64,000 bases of DNA from Sphingobacterium siyangense (GTDB lineage Bacteria; Bacteroidota; Bacteroidia; Sphingobacteriales; Sphingobacteriaceae), in assembly GCF_007830445.1 (NCBI RefSeq), contig NZ_VLKR01000004.1:53594-117593 (forward strand). Reading direction: 5' to 3'. Made by a program: the position numbers and the translations under genes. Position 1 is the stretch's first letter. Every line of letters starts with the position of its first letter. Under the pieces are notes generated by a model that was not told the DNA's origin, searched no databases, and worked only from the letters and a program-made list of their open reading frames with translations. Shown piece by piece: positions 36,544-44,970 of this stretch.

Positions 36544-36802
36544 TTTTTCTATTTTTAATGTTGATAATTTCAAAAAAATGTTCCTGTAATGTAAGGTCGT
36601 TGTCAGGCTTTCACGGCACAATCCATGGAATAACAACCCTTTAATGGAACACTACAAAGTTGCAATAGAATAAGAAAAATGGTTTTTTGATTTCGTTCAA
36701 AGATTTGATATTTTAGTTCAAATAACAGGACTACAATCTTATTGGAGAAAACTTGGTCCCCTCGATAAAAATGGAATACCATATACAAATGACCATTGGT
36801 TT

Positions 36803-37657
36803 TTAGTTGCTTTTAAGCTGTCGACGATAATTTGTTGGCGATATGTGGTATTTGTCACTAAAACTCTTTGTAAATGTTGCGAGGTCGTTAAATCCACAGT
36901 TAAAGGCAATTTCGGAAACACGCTGATTGGAAACCAAAAGGAGCTCTGCCGCCTTTTCGAGCTTCTTATTTTTGATGTAGCTGGCAGGTGTATCATGATA
37001 TAATTTGGCAAACTCTCTTTTAAATGAAGAAACACTCAGATTATTCTGTTCCGCAAGCTGCTCAATGGTCAATTGAGAAAAGAGATTGGCTTCAATGATC
37101 TGTTTAAACGAATAGGTACTTGAAGAAAAAAGCTGTGATAATATCACCCGTATGACCGACGCGTTTCTCGTTTGGGACAGGAGCAATATAATTTCTTTTA
37201 ATTTGAGCACCAGTATATCTTCATTGATCAATGAAGGATTTTCAAAATAGAACAGCAAGCCTTCCACATATTTCTGGATCAGGAAATCATTGTCAATTTT
37301 TTCTTTTGATTGGTTTGAAATGATATTTTCGGGTTCAAGCAGCAACGAGGGTAACTCTCTATCGTAAACTTTCTTCAAGGTATCTGGATAAAAAGTGACG
37401 ATTAACAGCTGACAATCTTGCGTTGGATTCACATCTTGGATTCGCTTTCCAGAATTAATACAATTCAGCAATAAGGAATAATGCTTCACAATAGTTAGCT
37501 CTTCGTCATTTGCTTGGTATTGCATCTCCCCTTCCAGCACATAGAGGAAGCAAGCCTGTTCCGCTACTGGAAATTCAAATGTAAATGGTGCCTTCAAAGC
37601 AATTTTTTGCATCATCGGTCTTCCAAATAGCTCATACTTTTTGTAATCATTTACCAT
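36803..37657 (-). CDS. AraC-family transcriptional regulator
   Basis: A 284-residue regulator from the ATG at 37655-37657; a TTG four codons upstream is less likely. The N-terminal region (about 20-130) has a cupin-like strand pattern (ACFLYVLEGEMQYQANDEEL, then NCINSGKRIQDVNPTQ). The C-terminal DNA-binding domain is well formed: QLTIEQLAEQNNLSVSSFKR (first HTH) and QRVSEIAFNCGFNDLATFTK (second HTH), followed by DKYHISPTNYRRQLK. The downstream gene on the same strand is the five-helix membrane protein at 36028, its probable target. Confidence 0.93.
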   Translation of the reverse strand: MVNDYKKYELFGRPMMQKIALKAPFTFEFPVAEQACFLYVLEGEMQYQANDEELTIVKHYSLLLNCINSGKRIQDVNPTQDCQLLIVTFYPDTLKKVYDRELPSLLLEPENIISNQSKEKIDNDFLIQKYVEGLLFYFENPSLINEDILVLKLKEIILLLSQTRNASVIRVILSQLFSSSTYSFKQIIEANLFSQLTIEQLAEQNNLSVSSFKREFAKLYHDTPASYIKNKKLEKAAELLLVSNQRVSEIAFNCGFNDLATFTKSFSDKYHISPTNYRRQLKSN

Positions 37658-37801
37658 TGTGCCGCTCAATTTCTCAAATTTAACGATTGAGTTCCGTATA
37701 ATTAAAATGATGGTTGTGCAATAGAGTCTTATTTTCTAAATTTCCGTTAAAATAGATTCATCCAATCGATGCATTTTAAATTGGTTAAACACCTGTTGAT
37801 A

Positions 37802-39682
37802 TTAGTCTAAATTTACGTCTATTTTGACACCAAGATTCTTGCAGCTTGCCTTTAAAACATGATCTACCCAAATGCATAACATAGGCTGTTTTCCTGGTTT
37901 GTTTTGATCCCAGTCTTCTTTCCAGACAATGTCGATAGTTTTCCCGTGATAGTCTAAGTTTCCGAGGTAAAAATAATCCATTTTGCCCGCAGGTATCAGT
38001 GGCTGAAGCTGAAAGCTGTTGTGATGGGTAGCCTTAAAGCCAATGAGATCTGCTATGATCATGTCAGGATAGGTTGAATGAAAATAATCATTCTGTCCAC
38101 CAAATTGCTCGCCATCACTTGGTATATACCATTCACCGATATTTGGGTGGGTATAACCGTGAAGTCGGGTAAGCTTCATAATTTGTTCGTAAAGGGTCTC
38201 TTTGTCCTGCGCAGTGATTTGATTCTTATAATTTCTTAAATAGTTGCTGTATGCTTTATAGACGACCGAGTTTTGAAAAGGCCATCCTCTGCCGTTCCAG
38301 GCATAAGCCTGCTCATTGTAATAGGGGTGTTGCCTTTCGGCCGTGGTCATTCCTTTGTGGTTATTGAAACCTTTTTCAGAAGTAAACATCGCCCAAGCTA
38401 CTTCATACTTTTTATTGTCCTCAGGCAGTATCATATTGAAATACCAGGGGGTATAACCAACGGATTCCCGCACCCGCGCTTCGTAATCCCGTACACCATA
38501 GGCGTTGTCACCAGCTGTTAAGGTATTAAAAAAACCATCATCTGAATTCCAAAGTGTCCGAAGAAATTTCTGCTGTATTTCCTGGCTTCTGACCTTATAG
38601 TAATCTGCTTTCGCCTTATTCTTAATCGAAGGATGTTGTTGCTGTTCCAGTCTATAGAGATTGTACAATGCGTTGTTATTTCCAAAGGAATAACTTGCAA
38701 CGGATGGGCGCACCAAATAAAAATCGGGATAACCTTTGGTAAAGGCTAATGGAAAGTCCCTCGCTGCAGTCGTATTTGCCGCCTTGTCTGTCGTCCCCCA
38801 ACCTAAATATAGATCTCTCCATGTACTATCGGTATAAATAGCATAAGATCCTTTACTTTCAATTAAGCCAAGTACCGCCGAAAGGCTGAATTCCATACCA
38901 TCGTACAGATCCAGAATTTTGTACATGCCGTCGGTCTTCGCATTTGGATTTTTTACAGTGAATAGGCTATCCAAAAGGTGCTGATGGGTCTCCATTGCGG
39001 GTAGCATCTTTTGCGTCCAGGCCTGATCGGGATGAATTTTTAAAAATGATTCAATACCATCGACCATCCAGCTGGAAAAATGAACACTTTCGGGCCTGCT
39101 CAAATGGGTCAAAAAATTACCGTTTTCCCGTTGATTTATTTTGGAAGCTGATCCAAGCATAAAATATTCGGCATAAGATCGAAGGTATTTTGGATCACGA
39201 AGCCAACGTACATCGTAAAACTGATGCGCTGTTGGGCAGGTAATCGCTCCACTCAAGGATCCCCAGGCGGGATACCCGAAAAATTCTGTTATAACCCAAT
39301 ATTTCTTTGAATCATGTGGATCGTAATAATCCCGAAGATGCTTGCTGATCATCCACCAACGATAATTATACACGCGACTTAGGGTATCGTTGGAACTCTC
39401 AAAATACGGAATGTTATTGACCAAGAATTCTTTGTTGTTGGATTCGTCAAAAGCACCGTCCGATTTTGGCCGGTGCTCGTAAGCATTGAACTCCTTTATA
39501 TTGTCTGTTAGGTTATTTTTTGCCACTTCCTTTAAACGATCAAGTTCATGGCGATATATCGATTCCTGCTTACCCGAAAATCCTCGATTACTCGAACAGA
39601 AAAAAAGAACACCTAGAACCAAAAAGGCTGTGCTGCTTAAAACAATAGATTTTAGAAAAACGGAGCGATGTTGTCTTTTCAT
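37802..39682 (-). CDS. Exported (alpha/alpha)6 glycoside hydrolase (MGH1-like domain)
   Basis: A 626-residue protein with a signal or anchor segment (VFLKSIVLSSTAFLVLGVLFF, about 8-28). A Cys follows it (FFCSSNRG), so it may be a lipoprotein. The rest is a long helical domain of the mannosylglycerate-hydrolase-like, GH63-related (alpha/alpha)6 type: NYRWWMISKHLRDYYDPHDS, FGYPAWGSLSGAITCP, FSSWMVDGIESFL, DGMYKILDLYDGMEFSLSAV, the Trp-rich AYAWNGRGWPFQNSVVYKAY, and a C-terminal beta domain. Acidic residues near DLYDGMEF and the WNGRGWPFQNS block fit the clan's active site. Substrate specificity is not readable. The GH43 tandem enzyme lies 760 bp upstream on the same strand, suggesting arabinose- or xylose-containing glycans. 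Confidence 0.82.
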   Translation of the reverse strand: MKRQHRSVFLKSIVLSSTAFLVLGVLFFCSSNRGFSGKQESIYRHELDRLKEVAKNNLTDNIKEFNAYEHRPKSDGAFDESNNKEFLVNNIPYFESSNDTLSRVYNYRWWMISKHLRDYYDPHDSKKYWVITEFFGYPAWGSLSGAITCPTAHQFYDVRWLRDPKYLRSYAEYFMLGSASKINQRENGNFLTHLSRPESVHFSSWMVDGIESFLKIHPDQAWTQKMLPAMETHQHLLDSLFTVKNPNAKTDGMYKILDLYDGMEFSLSAVLGLIESKGSYAIYTDSTWRDLYLGWGTTDKAANTTAARDFPLAFTKGYPDFYLVRPSVASYSFGNNNALYNLYRLEQQQHPSIKNKAKADYYKVRSQEIQQKFLRTLWNSDDGFFNTLTAGDNAYGVRDYEARVRESVGYTPWYFNMILPEDNKKYEVAWAMFTSEKGFNNHKGMTTAERQHPYYNEQAYAWNGRGWPFQNSVVYKAYSNYLRNYKNQITAQDKETLYEQIMKLTRLHGYTHPNIGEWYIPSDGEQFGGQNDYFHSTYPDMIIADLIGFKATHHNSFQLQPLIPAGKMDYFYLGNLDYHGKTIDIVWKEDWDQNKPGKQPMLCIWVDHVLKASCKNLGVKIDVNLD

Positions 39683-39917
39683 GTGGCTATATGGAATAGA
39701 ACGAATTTATAGTTGATCTGCTATAACTTAAAAATTAGTATTAACGTCCATCCGAAGGAATCAACAGGAGATTGATCGGCTTTCATCGCAGTAATTTTCT
39801 ACAGGGCAATTCTTGATGAAGTTAAACACAAGATCTAATCCAAAGCAATAACAAACAAAGGACTAATCAACAGAATTTTTATGACAATTCAGCATGGTGG
39901 AACAAATCGGCGTAAAA

Positions 39918-39944
39918 TTGATACAATGTATCATATTGTACCAA
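39918..39944. promoter_or_regulatory. Operator-like dyad upstream of the (alpha/alpha)6 glycosidase
   Basis: TTGATACAAT (39918-39927) and ATTGTACCAA (39935-39944) match at nine of ten positions as inverted arms around a seven-base spacer, with a further inner dyad GATAC/GTATC. It lies 235 bp upstream of the glycosidase start. No regulator gene is adjacent, so its protein is unknown. Confidence 0.45.
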
Positions 39945-40343
39945 TTTGAGCTCATACTTTATCGTTCAAAATAGATAACAATACGCTTTATCGCGATCTG
40001 AAGTTCATTGTTTTTGGCCATACTCAGATCTATTAATTCGACAATGGTAAATTTTTTCCTGGATAAATTTTTCGATATTCCGGGCTTGAGCCTAAAATAT
40101 TATGAAAGAGGGCGGTATTTTCTTTGCAAAAAACCAAATATTCCCATTTTCACATAAAAAAGTATCTTTTTCATATTCTTTCTACTGCTATTCTAAGTTA
40201 CATTTGCCTCATAAGTAAACTTGACTCAAAAGAAGTAATTGCTGAAATGAATGGAGATGCCTATCTCATCATTTTAAATTTCTGAATTGATTCGATAAGA
40301 ATACTGTAAAAAGAATCCTACAATACTACACTGAAAAACATTT

Positions 40344-40373
40344 TGTGGAACGATGCTGTCGTTCCACATTTTT
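40344..40373. terminator. Bidirectional intrinsic terminator after the GH43 gene
   Basis: TGTGGAACGA (40344-40353) pairs with TCGTTCCACA (40359-40368) around a five-base loop. The plus strand continues with TTTTTAATCT and the minus strand with a shorter T-rich stretch (AAATGTTTTTC), so it can act both ways. The GH43 stop lies 73 bp upstream in the minus direction. Confidence 0.75.
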
Positions 40374-40445
40374 AATCTATTAAATCGGTCTCCACCCAAC
40401 CTTCTACGGCAGCAACTTTAGCTTGCTCGCCGTCTTTTTCATACT

Positions 40446-42386
40446 TTAGTCCCCGGTAGTTCCTTCCGTTGTCATTTCAATTTTATGGATTGTACCGTCT
40501 GCACGGTAATTTAGGGTATCTATGCATATTGAACGGCTAAAACTGCCTCCATCTGGGTTAATCCCCCCATTATGGTAAACGAAATACCATTGGTTTTTAA
40601 AAGGGACAATTGCTTGATGGTTCGTATTGCTATTGCCTGCTATTTCATTCAGAATCCCTTTATACACATAGGGACCTTCGATCTTATCGGCCATGGCATA
40701 AGCGATCTTCTCCGGAAATTCCGTGGCATAACTCAAATAATATTTTCCATTGTGCTTGTGAACCCACGGTGCTTCCGTAAAAGCCAGTCCTTCAAAATTC
40801 AATTGCTTTACTTCGCCATCAATCTCAACCATATTTTCCTTGAGCTTTGCGTAGTAGCACTCACGGTTACCCCAGAAAATCCAGGCTTGGCCATCATCAT
40901 CAATAAAAACAGCCGGGTCGATACAGGCCCAAGAATGGGAAGAAGCAAAACAGTCCTTATTGGTCAATAACGGTTTCCCCAATGCATCTCTAAAGGGACC
41001 TTCGGGTCTATCTGCGACAGCAACACCTATTCCCGACCAATTAGAGCTTATGTACCAGTAATATTTTCCATTACGTTCGGTAACGTGTCCCGCAAATGCA
41101 TCGCCGCTTTTTGCCCAGGTAAAATCACTTATTCTCAAAGACACTGGATATTCCGTCCAATTTTTTAAATCCGTTGTAGAATAAACAATCCAGTCTTTCA
41201 TCTTATAGCCTTGCTGACCACCTGCAAAATCATGGCCTGCATACAACCAAAGTGTATCCCCCTTGACCATTGCTGCTGGATCAGCCGTAAAATGATGCTT
41301 AATAATCGGATTTCCCTTTGCGGTAAAACGATACCTGTCATCCACATCCTCTGGAGATAGTAATTCACCGGGTACACCACCCCATTTACTATTCAGAAGA
41401 CGAGACTCTTCCTTGCTAATTGAAATCACACTTCCATGTCGCGGGTTAAAATTTTTACGCAAAGCCTCAGGTTTCGAGGAGAAATTAAAAAGATCATCTG
41501 TGCGCTGAAATTCATATCTTCCATTCGCATACAGATCATACATCAAGATATAATCGTCTGTTCCGTTCAACTTAAAAAGACTCGATCCTTCGACGACAAC
41601 AGAAGTGTCTGCATAGGCATCGAGATACCGGAAGTCTTCTTTCCATGGTCCTTTTAGGGATTTACTTGTCGCCTGCTGAATCCCATTTTTCACTTCTTTG
41701 CCTGCACCATCTTTTGTATTGCCCTTAAAGAAAAAATGGTATACCCCATCTTTATAGACGATATCGCCATCAATACCGCCAAATTTTGGACTGAACAATA
41801 AGGTAGGTTCCCTTTCAAATCCGCTAAAATCTTTATTCGCATAGGCTGCATAAAAATCAAGTTTATCGTTCTCATATGATTTCACCGTAAAATATACAAG
41901 GTATTTTTTCGCAACTGGATCATAGATCGTCTGCGGTGCCCATACCCATTTTACGTTTTTAAATTTTTTAGGGTATAATTTTGCCAGATCAACAGTATTG
42001 TGTTTCCAATCCGTCAGGTTATCAGATCGCATCAGAATAATACCAGGATTACTTCCCCAACCATTCTTGGCGGTAAACATATCAGTTGCGACCATATAAA
42101 ATGACTTTTTGTCCTCTCCCCTAAGGATGTGCGGATCACGAATCCCTCCCGTTTGGGATATATCCGCGGATGACAAAATAGGTTTATTGTTATTTAATGC
42201 AACCCAGTTTTGCGCATCCTGACTGACTGCAAATCGCAATTGCTCTTGTGTATTTTTATCCCCCGAACCCTCAAAATAAGCAAAAAGATAACCCGCCGCC
42301 TTATCTGCATCGTATATTTTTTGCGCTATGACATTAGTAAAACTCATTAATGCAATACTCAATACCCCCATTTGTTTTAGTTTCAT
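40446..42386 (-). CDS. Secreted tandem GH43 glycosidase (two five-bladed propeller domains)
   Basis: A 646-residue protein with a signal peptide (1-21, ending VIAQ). Two GH43-type propellers follow. The N-terminal one (about 30-330) shows GGIRDPHILRGEDKKSFYMV, WVWAPQTIYDPVAKKYLVYF and FGGIDGDIVYKDGVYHFFF. The C-terminal one (about 355-640) has the complete catalytic set: FTADPAAMVKGDTLWLYAG (Asp base), IDPAVFIDDDGQAWIFWG (Asp modulator), FTEAPWVHKHNGKYYLSY (Glu acid) and NHQAIVPFKNQWYFVYH. GH43 enzymes are arabinofuranosidases, xylosidases or arabinanases; the duplication suggests a heteroglycan side-chain substrate. It probably works with the glycosidase gene downstream. Confidence 0.93.
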   Translation of the reverse strand: MKLKQMGVLSIALMSFTNVIAQKIYDADKAAGYLFAYFEGSGDKNTQEQLRFAVSQDAQNWVALNNNKPILSSADISQTGGIRDPHILRGEDKKSFYMVATDMFTAKNGWGSNPGIILMRSDNLTDWKHNTVDLAKLYPKKFKNVKWVWAPQTIYDPVAKKYLVYFTVKSYENDKLDFYAAYANKDFSGFEREPTLLFSPKFGGIDGDIVYKDGVYHFFFKGNTKDGAGKEVKNGIQQATSKSLKGPWKEDFRYLDAYADTSVVVEGSSLFKLNGTDDYILMYDLYANGRYEFQRTDDLFNFSSKPEALRKNFNPRHGSVISISKEESRLLNSKWGGVPGELLSPEDVDDRYRFTAKGNPIIKHHFTADPAAMVKGDTLWLYAGHDFAGGQQGYKMKDWIVYSTTDLKNWTEYPVSLRISDFTWAKSGDAFAGHVTERNGKYYWYISSNWSGIGVAVADRPEGPFRDALGKPLLTNKDCFASSHSWACIDPAVFIDDDGQAWIFWGNRECYYAKLKENMVEIDGEVKQLNFEGLAFTEAPWVHKHNGKYYLSYATEFPEKIAYAMADKIEGPYVYKGILNEIAGNSNTNHQAIVPFKNQWYFVYHNGGINPDGGSFSRSICIDTLNYRADGTIHKIEMTTEGTTGD

Positions 42387-42641
42387 GTCGGATCAATTTT
42401 TAGGTTTTTCTAAATGTTAATTTGTCAAGCAAACCTTCTTTATTAAAACTTAACCATGGATTTTTAATGCACAAATTCCAAATTATCTTGATCTCGAAAG
42501 GATATTCAACACGAATTTAAATTTGCTCAAAAACACTTTTCCACGATGCTTTAGTAGAATACGATACGAGGCTTACTTTTTATTAATGTTAAATATACAC
42601 TTATTATTCAAATAGGCGGTATTTTTTATGATAAGTATCGT

Positions 42642-43067
42642 TTAAAACGGGACATTTTCCAAGGGTAAAAGTCTTGAATCCGAGATAGCTGCAATCCGAT
42701 GCCCTATAATCTTCATATAAGCTGGATTTTGTTCAAATGAAAAAAAATCGGACACACTTTTCTGTTTAATCAGCATACAGATATCCCACTGTTCCTGATC
42801 GGGCCCTATCAGAAACCGGTCACCATGCCCAACAAAAAGTAGCTCACCGCCGCTTTCTTCCACAAAAGGTTTGGCTAGCTTTATATAATTCATAAAAGCA
42901 TCGTATCCCGAAATTTCTTTGATTGGTGCAATCTCCGGAAAATTAGTATAGTCCGCGATTTTCCTCAACTGAATTAAATTGAGATTTACAATAGGACCTT
43001 GGATATTTTTCAATGCCAGATTCCTTCCGGCTTCATAACCGGGATACAAATACGTCTTTCTTGTCAT
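42642..43067 (-). CDS. DUF1330 family protein
   Basis: A 141-residue protein from the ATG at 43065-43067, which follows the stop of the preceding gene after a single base; a GTG at 43091 inside that gene is less likely. DUF1330 features are ISGYDAFMNYIKLAKPFVEE, GGELLFVGHGDRFLIGPDQE, and a C-terminal FFSFEQNPAYMKIIGHRIAA with SRLLPLENVPF. DUF1330 proteins are ferredoxin-like dimers of unknown function, related in fold to EthD and monooxygenase-like proteins. It is the last gene of the MarR-led unit and translationally coupled to the small gene before it. Confidence 0.85.
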   Translation of the reverse strand: MTRKTYLYPGYEAGRNLALKNIQGPIVNLNLIQLRKIADYTNFPEIAPIKEISGYDAFMNYIKLAKPFVEESGGELLFVGHGDRFLIGPDQEQWDICMLIKQKSVSDFFSFEQNPAYMKIIGHRIAAISDSRLLPLENVPF

Positions 43068-43068
43068 A

Positions 43069-43413
43069 TCAATAGATACTTGTTGTTTCACTCACTTTAC
43101 TTTTCAACTCAGTTGCGGCGTGAAGTACGACTTTTTTATAAGCAGTGATTTTGTCGTTTTCAAATGGAATAATAACTGCATTTTCAAACAGGAAATTTCC
43201 CTCACCCAATCGGTTCCAATCCGCCTGCAAGTTTTTGTTGTCAAATTGCCCCATGTTTAACATAAATCTGATTCTGTTGGAAAGAGCGGTTAAATTCAGG
43301 CTATCTGCGATATGTATTTTATTTTCGGCCCTATTGTAAATTGTTAAAACTCCCATCAATGGTTTACTTTCCAGGAATTCGGATTTCAATTGTTTTTTAT
43401 CTACTTTGTTCAT
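43069..43413 (-). CDS. Small GIY-YIG-like protein with degenerate motif
   Basis: A 114-residue protein. The segment PLMGVLTIYNRAENKIHIAD SLNL followed by RIRFMLNMGQFDNKNLQADW and FLFENAVIIPFE parallels the small GIY-YIG nuclease-like proteins (GVYxIxN...YIGSS...R...LQxDWN...FE). Here the GIY-YIG hallmarks are degraded: the second motif reads HIA instead of YIG. The Arg and Glu positions (RIRF and LFEN) are kept. It could be an inactive or repurposed nuclease fold. It sits between the MarR gene (17 bp upstream) and the DUF1330 gene (1 bp downstream) on the same strand. Confidence 0.65.
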   Translation of the reverse strand: MNKVDKKQLKSEFLESKPLMGVLTIYNRAENKIHIADSLNLTALSNRIRFMLNMGQFDNKNLQADWNRLGEGNFLFENAVIIPFENDKITAYKKVVLHAATELKSKVSETTSIY

Positions 43414-43430
43414 GTGCTTTTAAATTAAAA

Positions 43431-43847
43431 TTATAAATCACCACCCAATGATTTCAATTGCGCAGCAAAAATAAGGAGATCTGTTACGGCCATTCCGTCC
43501 AATAGCTTATTGGCGATGTGCTCAGCTGTAACAGTAGCCTCTTTAAAAATTCGATCACCAGCCGCGGTAAGCTTCACATAGCTGACCCGGGCATCTCTAT
43601 CATTGTGTTCTTTTACAACAAGCCCCATCTTTTCCATAGGTGAAATAATCCTTGTAATCCCTGAGGCCGTTAAACCGGTACTTTCAGCCAGATCAATTCG
43701 CCGTAACCGGTTCCCGGAAGCCTGACTTAAAATATGTAGGATCATAAAGTCTGTCAGACTTAGTCCATGCAAGCTCAACCCATCAAACTTTTTGGTGATG
43801 ACAGATTGAACTTTTATAATGTTCAAAATCGTATTAATTGCTTTCAT
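43431..43847 (-). CDS. MarR-family transcriptional regulator
   Basis: A 138-residue winged-helix regulator: LHGLSLTDFMILHILSQASG (about 25-44), the recognition-helix region RRIDLAESTGLTASGITRII (49-68), the wing KEHNDRDARVSYVKLTAAG (the conserved Asp/Arg hairpin DRDAR) and the C-terminal dimerisation helix. It is the first gene of a three-gene unit with the GIY-YIG-like and DUF1330 genes. The 40-bp perfect palindrome at 43853-43892, directly before its start, is a strong autoregulatory operator, and the same half-sites occur before the membrane protein gene at 15237. Confidence 0.94.
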   Translation of the reverse strand: MKAINTILNIIKVQSVITKKFDGLSLHGLSLTDFMILHILSQASGNRLRRIDLAESTGLTASGITRIISPMEKMGLVVKEHNDRDARVSYVKLTAAGDRIFKEATVTAEHIANKLLDGMAVTDLLIFAAQLKSLGGDL

Positions 43848-43852
43848 ATTAT

Positions 43853-43892
43853 TATTTGCAAAATACTTGACTACTCAAGTATTTTGCAAATA
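43853..43892. promoter_or_regulatory. MarR operator, 18-bp perfect inverted arms
   Basis: TATTTGCAAAATACTTGA (43853-43870) and TCAAGTATTTTGCAAATA (43875-43892) are exact reverse complements around CTAC. The dyad starts 6 bp upstream of the marR start codon. A minus-strand -7 box TATATTTG (43887-43894) overlaps its right arm, so binding would block the promoter. The core half-site AAAATACTTG recurs in the palindrome at 15163-15194. Confidence 0.8.
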
Positions 43893-44158
43893 TAATAGTT
43901 TTATTTAAATGGTTGAACAAAATAAACAAAAGATTCTGCGAACGGGGTGGTTACACTAAAGCGCATTAATTCTATTTTCTTCGCGGGAGAAGGAGGTTTG
44001 TATAAAACTACACTTAGGTGTAGCATTGATTGACATAATCTATAATATTTTTGGACAAATTCTAATCGATAAGAAGCAAGAGCCAACAATCTACATAACA
44101 TGATAAGGGTAGAATCCTCGAATATTAACAAATTTATTACCTATAGCATAGTATAAAC

Positions 44159-44881
44159 ATGACAAATTGCAAAAACTGTGGGACTGATATAACATTGAAT
44201 TTCTGTCCAAAATGTGGACAGCCAGCAGTCCTTAAAAGAATTGATGCGCATTATATCGTCCACGAAATTGAACATGTCCTTCATTTCGAGCGTGGAATCT
44301 TGTACACGATTCGTGAACTTATTACCACACCTGGAAAAAATGTAAAAAAATATATTGCCGAGAACCGAAGCCGTCTGGTAAAACCCATTATTTTTATCAT
44401 CATCACCTCACTGATATACTCTATAGTAAGCCATTTTTTTCATGTAAACGACAAATATGTGAGTTATTACGAATCCCAGCATTCTACCACGGGTTCGATA
44501 TATCTCTGGATCCAGGACCACTATGGTTACGCCAATATCATGATAGGATTGTTTATCGCTTTCTGGGCTAAACTATTTTTTAATAAATACGGTTTTAATC
44601 TTTTTGAAATTGTCATCCTGCTATGTTTTATTTTAGGAATGACGATGTTGATCTATACTGTTTTTGCATTAGTAGAAGGTGTAACACATACAAGCGTTAT
44701 GGTGCAAGCTAGCATCGTCGCTATGTTATATAGCGTCTGGGCTATCGGACAATTTTTCGATCCCTACAAAATACCCAGTTATTTAAAAGCGCTCGCAGTT
44801 TATATTTTAGGGTATCTGTCATTTACTGTCGTCATCGTTATTATTGGCCTATCGATAGACTTAATTTTAATGAAAAGATAG
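44159..44881 (+). CDS. DUF3667 zinc-ribbon membrane protein
   Basis: A 240-residue protein. It opens with a four-Cys zinc ribbon, CKNCGTDITLNFCPKCGQ (Cys4, 7, 16 and 19). The family block IEHVLHFERGILYTIRELIT follows, then TPGKNVKKYIAENRSRLVKP at about 60-80. The remainder has four or five membrane helices (PIIFIIITSLIYSIVSHFF, IMIGLFIAFWAKLFF, IVILLCFILGMTMLIYTVF, and a C-terminal ILGYLSFTVVIVIIGLSIDL). DUF3667 proteins are common in Bacteroidota and their function is unknown. It is monocistronic and converges on the AAA+ gene, with a stem-loop at 44921-44953 between them. Confidence 0.88.
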   Translation: MTNCKNCGTDITLNFCPKCGQPAVLKRIDAHYIVHEIEHVLHFERGILYTIRELITTPGKNVKKYIAENRSRLVKPIIFIIITSLIYSIVSHFFHVNDKYVSYYESQHSTTGSIYLWIQDHYGYANIMIGLFIAFWAKLFFNKYGFNLFEIVILLCFILGMTMLIYTVFALVEGVTHTSVMVQASIVAMLYSVWAIGQFFDPYKIPSYLKALAVYILGYLSFTVVIVIIGLSIDLILMKR

Positions 44882-44920
44882 TTATACGGTCTTTTTCCTT
44901 GTGAGACCTAATTAAAACCA

Positions 44921-44953
44921 GATGGGTAAGTTTACGCTGTACACTTACCCATC
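44921..44953. terminator. Stem-loop between convergent genes
   Basis: GATGGGTAAGT (44921-44931) pairs perfectly with ACTTACCCATC (44943-44953) around an 11-base loop. It lies 40 bp after the DUF3667 stop and 18 bp from the stop of the AAA+ gene. On the minus strand it is followed by TGGTTTTAATT, on the plus strand by no T-run, so it serves mainly the AAA+ transcript. Confidence 0.65.
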
Positions 44954-44970
44954 ATGTTACTAGTTGCCTG

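Larger units (their letters stand above)
39683..40445. other. Long intergenic region with operator-like dyad, possible AraC scrap and a terminator
   Basis: The region lies between two minus-strand glycosidase genes. It contains a dyad at 39918-39944 and the terminator of the GH43 gene at 40344-40373, both listed separately. On the minus strand a short open stretch at about 40033-40149 ends in NTALFHNILGSSPEYRK and a stop, reminiscent of the last helix of an AraC protein. It could be the remnant of a lost regulator, but the evidence is slight. Confidence 0.45.

Noticed and set aside
36028..36636. Longer start for the five-helix membrane protein
   Set aside because: The extra 31 residues form an unlikely leader; the ATG at 36543 places the first membrane helix at the N-terminus.
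27145..42386. A single polysaccharide utilisation locus covering the GH71/99, (alpha/alpha)6 and GH43 genes
   Set aside because: Unrelated genes, including the ABC exporter, SDR and AraC genes, lie between them, and no SusC/SusD pair is present.
43901..44131. Minus-strand frame of 76 codons upstream of the MarR operator
   Set aside because: No family pattern or start context; it lies in the divergent promoter region of the MarR and DUF3667 genes.
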